From contig NC_090778.1 of the NCBI RefSeq assembly GCF_040054535.1, positions 10,591,001 to 10,655,000 of the forward strand: DNA of 64,000 nt, in the 5' to 3' direction. Below, piece after piece: positions 55,849 to 64,000 of the stretch (the first letter of the stretch is position 1; the number at the start of each line of letters is the position of its first letter). A program made the position numbers and the translations under genes. The DNA comes from Antennarius striatus (lineage: Eukaryota > Chordata > Actinopteri > Lophiiformes > Antennariidae). Below the pieces are notes generated by a model, which saw only the letters and a program-made list of their open reading frames with translations, had not been told where the DNA came from and ran no database searches.

Positions 55849-58800
55849 AAAGTCCAGCTGATTGATGTAAACAGCTTTGAATAACCATGACCTGGATAAC
55901 TGACAACCTATGCATACTACTATTACTGTTTATTATTATTAAATGGACTATTGTGATAACACTGTTCTTGTGACCACAAGTTTTGTCACTTTCACAGAGC
56001 CCCTTGCTACATTTTTAACTAATTAAATTGACTCAACAAACCGACAATTAATTATCCCCTATACTGATAATATTTTGTTGCACTCTTAAATTCTTACCTT
56101 CTCTTAAAGAGACCCTCAATTTCAACATCAAGCAAAATTTATAATTATACAGTTAATGAGGACATGTCAATATATTCCCAATGACCTCATCTGACTTCTG
56201 ACAGGAAATAAATAAAATCATCTTTGCCTGTACAAATGATCCTTAACAAAAATAGCCAAATCAGTAAGTGCACATTTTCTTTATACTTACACAAACACGA
56301 ACACTCTCACAATAGAACACTTCAGCCTTTGGTTGACATGGGTATTGCAGCAATACAAAAATATGAAGATACACATTTAAAAAATATCTAATTAATATTT
56401 ATTTTCTGCAGTGATGACAATAAAATTGTTAACATTAAACTGACGGGTTGTGTTGCTAGGCTAGGCTGGGTCAGCTGAAGGTCAGGGGAGAGGAAGGCAT
56501 CAAGGGTAAGGAGAGAGGAGAAAAATAAAAAAGGAAAAGTATTAAATGACACTCCCTTGCTTTCTACAAGAGATCAAGATGCATGGCAAAGCAGAAGACA
56601 TGCATCGGGTCACTGGCCTCCTCTGGGTTCGTTCAGGGATCAAAGTAAGATTTCCTAAAACCAAACATCAGTAATCAATGAAAAACAAACTGCAGATGCA
56701 GGGAGGTGTTGCTGATATTTGTGTTGCCATACAGCTACAGTCCAGAATAGTCTTACTTGCCTCCTGAGTGACACATCCCCATCACTGACTAAAAGGTGAT
56801 TATTTTGTTGTGTTGCAACGTAATTAACGTTGATCACCGTGTTAAATACAACGTTGTACTTCTATCACAAAACTTTTGGGATAAAATATCACATTACAGT
56901 GATGGTACTGCTTGATCACATTCCTGTAATGACTGAAAAAGATCACAGATACAAGCTTTTAATCATTCAGGAAGGGCTCCGAGTGGAGCTGCTGGTCCTC
57001 CAGACTGGGAGAAGTCACGCATCCTTGGAGAGGTATTTTGTCCCAGTAGAAGTCCAAGATGGGGTCAGTTTAGGTTTGCAAGGTATTTGATGACATTTGA
57101 GCATTTCTCAACGGGATACTGTTGCACTTTTTGCAGACATAGACCGAGACATCAGTGGTTTTGAAGCGGTCCCCCACCAGACTTCACCCACCTGCCAAGT
57201 TTTCTAGTAAAGGGCATGTGGTACTATTTCTGAAGATAGCTGCTGTTGTTACAAGCAGTACACGTCCTGTGGCAGACATTGTTTTTTGTTTGTGTAAAAG
57301 CTGAGGCTGACTCTGTTTCTACAAAGATGAATAAATGTAAACAGCTCAAAAGCATTACCGAGCTTCAGTGCCATTAATGGGTTTATTCAGAGGTATTCTA
57401 TCTTTTATCCTCCCAATCAATCAGACTGAAGATTCATTTGATTTGTATAAAGTGTCACATGAAGGAAAAGTTACATAAATCCATATTTTAAGATCAGACG
57501 TTTTGAAAAAGTTACACATATTTCAGTAAACTGCACAACACTGCTTATGCATTGTGAGTGAGATTGATCAACTGCTGAACAGTAAGGTTGTTTTGAGGCA
57601 GTAATAAGCTCAATAAAAATGCTGTATAAAATTTTACTCTAAACAATAGTTATACCTGCCAAACTTAGTAATATAATAAAAGTAACAAATTTTACATTTT
57701 TCCTTTGAGCTCAGAAATGTTAATCCAAAGCTTCAGAGGTGTTTTGAGTAAATGAAATGAAGAATACAGGCACAACACTGAAATGACAAATGGGCTTTAT
57801 CTCATAGTTTAACTGCAGTAAATTTCAGGGAAAAGCTTGTATTGATTATTCAATGCCACCCATAAATTAGAGTAAAAGAAATATGAGTACATTACTATAT
57901 CTGCTGTGCAACAGAGTGAAAGGGGTTATTGTTCCTTTGTTTAAGAAATTGGTCAAAATACATGATCGACGTCAAGAGTGTAGATAAGTCACTTTAATAT
58001 TAATTCAATCTGTAAAGAAAATTGACTGATATTTTAGCACAAAAGACCATTGGACTTGAGCGAAATAGAGTAGATTTCTCTTGAACGGTGAGACATGTCC
58101 AAGCAGCAACAATTTCAATAACTCTCTCTGCAAAGGATGATGAACACATCATATTCTTCAGACAAACTTTCCTCAAACTGTGTTGAAATTGTTGCCAATG
58201 GTAGAAAAACATATTAGAGTCTATCCAAGAAAAGCGGTTATATAAGTAAAATGATATTGGAATGGATATTGATGATAGATGGAACACAGAAATGAAAGCT
58301 TAATCATAATGCAATTGAAAGAGCGAATGTTTCATCATGTTACAGCTCTAACCTGAGAGAACATTCATTTTCTAAGGACTGAAATGTTATTGCCTTACAA
58401 TTTTAGTGTAATGTGTCAGCCACACTCCAAGAGGTCGTTACGAAACAATACTTGAGAAAGGTTTTGGGGTTGTGCTCCGTTTTATTTGACCAGACGATCA
58501 CAGGCATTTGCTTTTCAATGAGCCAGAAATATATATTATATAAAAATTAATAACACTCCTCATTTACACACAAAGTTATATGTATAAAGTTACCAACTTT
58601 TTGTCTGCAAACAAAGTTGTATTGTAAAAAGAAATGAGGTGAAGTGTTCTGCCGTCTTTTAGTGGTATAATGGAAGCTGGGCACATCTGCAGGAACTTAA
58701 TAAATTATGAACTGCGTTCTCTTTGATGTCAGGCCCCTTAATGCAGAGTTATCATTTAAAGCTATTTAGTTATTGTCGACTGATTTTATTTTGTCAGCAC

Positions 58801-59141
58801 AGTAAAAGTGGAATCAATCTTTCTTTTTTTTTGTGAAATAATGTCTTGATGTTATAGTCAGTCAGGCCATCAGTCATTCAACACATGGAGTTAACTGTTA
58901 GACGTACCATTCAAAACTGATCCTGGATTGGGGCCTTTTTTTTCTAATTATGATGATGAGAATTTCATTCTTTAGTAAGCTGGAAAAAAACCTTCTGGGG
59001 ATCTGATGTAGTCTGTTTTCTCTTCTGTGTGTCCATCCTAAGGTAAAAATGGTCATGGGGAATACAGTATTGTACGTATATGATACTGCAACTCAGCCTC
59101 TGGTGGTTGACATGAGTATTACCGCCACAGAAAAACTACAG
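55849..59141. other. No gene recognised; AT-rich intergenic DNA
   Basis: No motif-bearing frame of useful length. A minus-strand frame near 57046-57180 contains one CxxC pair but no recognisable domain. Confidence 0.4.
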
Positions 59142-59143
59142 TA

Positions 59144-60142
59144 CAGTGATACCTCTACTTACGAATGTCTCTACTTACGAAATCTTTTACTTACGAAATT
59201 TCTCAGCGGCAAAATATTACCTCTACTTACGAAAGAAATTTCGACTTACGTAATGTAAAAACACAGTATCGGCTGATACTCGAATAAAAACATAGTATCG
59301 GCTGATACTCGAATCTCCCACAGTTTCCTGAACGCAACATTCTCATAGCTGCTCTGCCACTGGCTATTACCTATTACGTATCTTCCTGGCATCCCATTGG
59401 CTAAGAGGGATGCCACTCCACCTCTGTGTGGACCTAGAACGGTGCTTATGGAGTGTCTCGGCATTCCGCACTCGACCCGTGAGGTAGTCTGATAGTTTTG
59501 CGCAAATATAATAACTTTTTGAGTACGTATTCGCTATTGGCCCCAAGAAAGTGACGGAGAAAAGAGGAAAAGAAAAGACGAAGAAAAGAGTTTTTTTGTC
59601 CATACAAACAAAGCAAGAGATCATAGAAAAGCATGAGAAAGGGATGCGTTTGGTTGATCTCACCAAAGAATATGGCCGTAATGCATCTACAATCACCACG
59701 TTATTAAAACAAAAGGAAGTTTAAGGAGTTTAAGGCATCACGTGGGTAGTTGGAGAAGTTCAAAAGGAGGACTGGAATTCACTCTGTTGTTCAGCATGGT
59801 GAGATAAGAGCGCATGAACCAAAGAGGGCAAAAAACAATGGGGACAGCTGTTAAAAGGTAAATGACCGTCATTATTATTCTTTACTCTATTCTTTGTTTT
59901 TTACGTTATGCACAAATCTTATTTATTGTGTAATAATCTAATCGCAACATGTATTTGTTACATGTGTTGATGCATTTTCATGCTTTATAAAACGTTTATG
60001 TCGGAATTTTTTTGGGTTTGGAACGGATTAGGACATTTGCATGGAAAACGCGTCTCTACTTACGTAATTTTCTACTTACGTAATTTTCTACTTACGTAAT
60101 TTCTTCCGGAACCAATTAATTTCGTAAGTAGAGGTACCACTG
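59144..60142 (+). mobile_element. Tigger (pogo superfamily) element, internally deleted, TA TSD
   Basis: Ends CAGTGATACCTCTACTTACG and, inverted, CAGTGGTACCTCTACTTACG, flanked by TA on both sides (59142-59143, 60143-60144). Subterminal CTACTTACGNAA motifs recur five or more times at both ends, likely transposase binding sites. Only the N-terminal DNA-binding part of the transposase survives. Length 999 bp. Confidence 0.88.
59533..59820 (+). pseudogene. Tigger transposase CENP-B-type DNA-binding domain remnant
   Basis: 59533-59724 reads GPKKVTEKRGKEKTKKRVFL, then KQEIIEKHEKG and DLTKEYGRNASTITTLLKQK, the first helix-turn-helix of Tigger/CENP-B proteins. After a stop and 1-nt shift, 59726 onward reads EFKASRG, a stop in place of the expected tryptophan, then [18 protein letters not shown], the second DNA-binding subdomain. 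The DDE domain is deleted. Confidence 0.8.
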
Positions 60143-60193
60143 TATATACAACAAAAACAATTATCCTCTTTACTTTACTTTACTTTATACACA

Positions 60194-60194
60194 T

Positions 60195-60269
<75 letters not shown>
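60194..60269. repeat. (CA)n microsatellite
   Basis: About 75 bases of CA, followed by a small alternating TA/GT stretch. Confidence 0.95.
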
Positions 60270-60276
<7 letters not shown>

Positions 60277-60334
60277 ATATCGTATATATATACAGTGTAT
60301 ATACAGTACATCATTTATACTGCATATACATAAC

Positions 60335-60441
60335 ATGAAGGTAGTTGGTGTGAGGGAAGAGGATGCAGAATACAGGACTAGATGGAGGCAACTGATTCAC
60401 TGTGGCGACCCCTGAAGGGAAAAGCCAAAAGGAAAAGAAGA
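60335..60441 (+). mobile_element. 5'-truncated RTE LINE tail
   Basis: Encodes MKVVGVREEDAEYRTRWRQL then IHCGDP and stop, followed by AGGGAAAAGCCAAAAGGAAA. Same fragment type and size as 36250-36371. TACATAAC at 60327-60334 recurs at 60452-60459, a possible short target duplication. Confidence 0.75.
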
Positions 60442-61842
60442 TACATATATGTACATAACCAATCTTGCTTCATGGTGAGCAAATGCTGTAATGAATCACC
60501 TATTCTGTTTGAGTGTAGGCAGAACACTTTAATGATACGGTTAACACCTACACACTTTATAATTATAACAGCAAAGTTGATGCTTCTCTGTTGGGTTTGT
60601 TATTTTAGTTAGTGTTTGGTATCCATTTTTTGACTAGTAGCCGAGAATTAACGAAGACCCACAGGTATTCTTGCCTGTAATCGATCTATTCTCAGGACAT
60701 ACTGTAGATCGATTACAGATGACTTGGTGCCTAGCCCACCAAACAATCCCCTCAACTTTAAGATAATTTTCTACTCCCAAAACCCTAAAATTTGGAATGT
60801 TTTGAATTTTTACATTTACATTGAAGTAACAAAGTTTTTTATACTGTAACTTTAAACTAAATCAAAATAAAGTCTGTAACCAACATCTAACCCTGACGTG
60901 TGAGGTGACTAGAAAAACCATACTTTGTCACCTGTTTCTAAGTCCAAGTGGACCCCACAAAGACCTAAATACAAGAACCCATGCAGTGTCTCACTTTAGG
61001 CAGATCCTGAGGAACCAAACAAGAGTTCACTTTTGCATCAACATGAATGTTGATCATGTTTTTCAAGAAAATCAAGCTTTGAAGTCATTTCGTGATGATC
61101 CCTGTGTGTCAAATATAGCTGAAATGCTTCCAAAGTGAAGAAGTGAATACACACTAATCTACCACCTCCTCTTTGATTTACCTTTCTTCTGATAAGGTCA
61201 TTCTTGTTTTTTGCTTCCACTTAAGTGAACACAAGTGGAGTTTTATCTGCAATTTCCACTTGAAAAGGCTTTTTTTTTTTTAAAAAAAGTGGAGTGGAGT
61301 GGAGTTTTATCTGCAATTTCCACTTGAATAGGCTTAGTGTGAGGTCATGTTTTTTGAAGAATTACAAAGACGCCCTTTCCCAGCTCAAGAGTCACACTGA
61401 GTAACAACTCTAAGTAATTTTCCTGGATTATAAAGAACCTTAGCATGCAGTCACAGCAAATTAAAAACTGCAATTACAGGTACTGTAATCTTTTAAAGGG
61501 AATACCTACTTGACTTTTGCATTAGTAATACACTACAGTCACAAATATAACAAAACTTTTTTCTGTAAACGTGCACAAACAAACAAACATTGGGCTTGCT
61601 TACCTGAAGGAAAAAAACTTCTGGGTTTCAAAAATATCTGAAAAAATGTCCTGATCAATTGGTTAATGTCCCATTGATCATGACAGTAGCCTTAAACTCT
61701 CTTAACAGGAACAGTGAGACGTGAACTGCACCTCAGATGAGATGCCAGCTCATGGGGTCACACAAAAGACAAAATAATCAATCCTGTATGCTCACATTCA
61801 CAATTTGGTATGACCACTTCACCTTAGCTACATACATTATTT
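60442..61842. other. No gene recognised
   Basis: Contains a local duplication: GTGGAGTTTTATCTGCAATT at about 61234 and again at about 61298, with CCACTTGAAnAGGCTT after each. Confidence 0.45.
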
Positions 61843-61980
61843 TGGGAGGTTGGACAAAGCCAGAGAACCTGGAGAGAACCCACGCAGACACACGGAGAAC
61901 ATACAAAGTCTGCACAGAAAGGAATTAAAACTTCTTGCTGAGATGCAACAGCACTGCCCCCAGTGCCACCATGCCCTTAT
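61843..61980 (-). repeat. tRNA-like SINE, minus strand, degraded
   Basis: AACCTGGAGAGAACCCACGC, AGACACACGGAGAACATAC and GTCTGCACAGAAAGG on the plus strand are the reverse of the SINE body also at 30956-31150. The head near 61930-61980 is eroded. Confidence 0.65.
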
Positions 61981-64000
61981 GGGTAAGCTATATTGTGCTT
62001 TGTCACATCAATGGACAGAACAAATACTTAATGATCATGTGATGTAATATACCACGTTGTTTTAATGTAGATGTTGTGCTTGAAACAATACAAGCAACCA
62101 ACATTTTCATGATCATTAAATCATTTGGTCTCATTTTGGTCATTTCGTTTTTCCTTATTCACTAGTTAATGACTACATATCGCTTGTCAAACCATCCAAA
62201 AACATTTATTCAAATTGCCAGTTTATACAATAACTTTTATCCTTGGATTGCCTCATCTTTACTCAGAGCTCTTTGTTTCTACGACCTTAAAGCACACCCT
62301 CATTGTTTGAACATTCTGTTTATTTTTTACAATATACATTTCATTTGAAAAATATAAGTTCTAAAATAATCCATCTCCATTCTTGTTCTATGAAGTCACA
62401 GACAGTTAATCCAAAAAAAATTAAAAAATCAGTATTCTGCATAATTAAAATATCAGGCGTTCCATTTCATGTTTCAGATTTTTCTCAACATGCTTACACA
62501 GTGTGACACACTCCACACAGCCACAGGTCCACACACACACACATCTCAGACATTGTCGTACTTGTTTCCAACCGATGCTGTTAACAGCTCAAGCACAGAT
62601 ATGGAGGAAACATGACTTTTACTTTGTTGTTAGTTCATCAAAAAGAAATTTAAACCCAACAACTACGATGGTGCAACTTTTTGCATTTTGGTTTTAGTGT
62701 GCTTTAACTGTATGCATGTGGTTTGCAGAGGAGAAAGGTGGCCCATTTACAACAAAATCAAATAAAAAAAGGAGTCGGTGACGAGAGATAACAGCTTAAG
62801 ATAACTTTCCCGCTAAGTCTAAAAAATAGCATGTTTTAATTTGCCAAAATAACGATATTTTATTCAAGATAAAAATAATGACAGTCCTCGAAGTATTGTA
62901 GGTAATAATGTCCATTTAAAGTGACGTCACACCTGAAGGTTCCTTTTTTCTGTGTCAATAGAAAGAGCAATGTTATGAAAAAGAAAACTGAAAGACATGT
63001 GTCTCATTTTAACACAAAACCATTGCCATTTTGTTAGACTGACTCTGGATTCTATGGATCCGTCTTGTCAGTCAGAGGGAGTTACTGGTTGCTGAACAAC
63101 TTCATTATATCGTGCAAGAATGTTTTCTTGTGTTCTTGTTCAAGGTTCAGGAGTTGGAGTTCAGTAACTGAAGTTGGAATCTTTTTTTAATATGAAAATA
63201 TGAAAGAGTTGTGGACATGTCCCATTAAGTCCCAACCCTGTTAATGAACATGAGGGATGACTAGAATAGAGAATGCAAGTGTTTTGACTCATGCCTCTTA
63301 ATCATGAATATGCAAAACACTGGAACCCCTGCACATTCAATTGATTGTGAAGTGGACCTGAAAAAAAACTGATGCAGAGGTGATGTCAGGAAAATGAATA
63401 CTTGTTTCCACCAAAACTTTGAAAAGGTTTGCACTTCTTTGATATAATTAAATAGGCTGGAAATTTTTTGATGAAACAAACTTGTGTTTATTATTATTAT
63501 TATTATTATTATTAGGTTTTTGTCTACGTGAATTTACTCTCCCTGCAGATGCTTCATATTAAGCACTTTTGACAGGTATTCAGTCCACTTTTTCCAAACA
63601 CTCCCTTCAGTTTGATGGTCCTACAAAGTCGTTGTGCCCGGACCTGAATGAGCAACCACTAACTCCCTCAATGTACATACAGCACTGTCAGCTCATAAAA
63701 AGAAAATAACTCACTGAATGTATATAAAATCTTAATTTCAGATAGTCCCGACAGCATCTAAAACAAACAGAAATAAACCTGTCCTGAACTGAAGTTGTCT
63801 TACTGCACCAATCTCACATGGACTTAATTTATGTCACCTTTGTCGTACAGTTAGTGGTTTAGTCAGTCTGTCATAAGCCACTTAGGTACGGTAGTTTGTA
63901 AAGAAAAATAATAACATGATTTGCACTCCTGGTGGAAAATCGAATGACAATGTGTTAGTGGACTGTTTTCTACCCCCAAAGAATCAAAAATGAAGAAAAA
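61981..64000. other. No gene recognised; AT-rich intergenic DNA
   Basis: Only short frames and a (TTA)n microsatellite at about 63488-63514. Confidence 0.4.

Noticed and set aside
56830..57090. 86-codon plus-strand frame
   Set aside because: No family motif found, and the start context is weak.
57046..57220. Minus-strand frame with KTTDVSVYVCKKCN, possibly a zinc-ribbon exon
   Set aside because: Only one CxxC pair, an upstream stop close by and no recognised family or splice sites; left unannotated.

Overview
The window looks like teleost fish nuclear DNA. It has a spliced vertebrate G-protein-coupled receptor gene with GT-AG introns. It also carries a dense mix of repeats typical of ray-finned fish: L2, Rex1/L2-like, RTE and Tx1 LINEs, hAT, Tc1 and pogo/Tigger DNA transposons, tRNA-derived SINEs, and long (CA)n and (TC)n microsatellites. 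I cannot name the species. Only one protein-coding host gene is supported.

Host gene: a neuropeptide FF receptor 2 orthologue (npffr2), plus strand, coding exons 5903-6227, 9933-10032 and 18090-18942. The joined reading frame is 1278 nt (425 residues) with phase 1 and phase 2 introns of 3.7 and 8.1 kb. All seven transmembrane segments, the DRF variant of DRY, the extracellular disulfide cysteines and NPIIY are intact.

Layout. 1-2925: three minus-strand LINE fragments. 4.65-5.7 kb: a TIR repeat and microsatellites just upstream of exon 1. Intron 1 holds a Tc1 fossil and a LINE fragment. Intron 2 holds two large TIR elements in inverted orientation, each carrying the same SINE, a hAT with pogo remains inside it, and a second copy of the TIR repeat. 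18.9-26 kb is mostly unique AT-rich sequence with an exact 113-bp duplication. 26-50.4 kb is a transposon graveyard: a solo LTR with TSD, a third SINE-bearing TIR element, L2 ORF1 and ORF2 parts, a Tx1 LINE next to TC microsatellites, a long L2 ORF2, an RTE interrupted by a pogo-like element inserted into a copy of its own family, and an inverted truncated LTR copy. 51.6-53.9 kb is a complete but dead hAT with perfect 8-bp TSDs and a nested MITE. 59.1-60.1 kb is a Tigger element with part of its CENP-B-type DNA-binding domain. The remainder (about 54-59 and 60.5-64 kb) shows no gene I can support.

No new operon-like or defence system is present, as expected for this kind of DNA. The most interesting signals are structural: nested insertions whose boundaries can be read to the base, a transposon family that amplified after it had taken up a SINE, a long inverted repeat inside a receptor intron, and a recent-looking exact duplication. 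Family assignments come from memory of conserved motifs, not from database searches.
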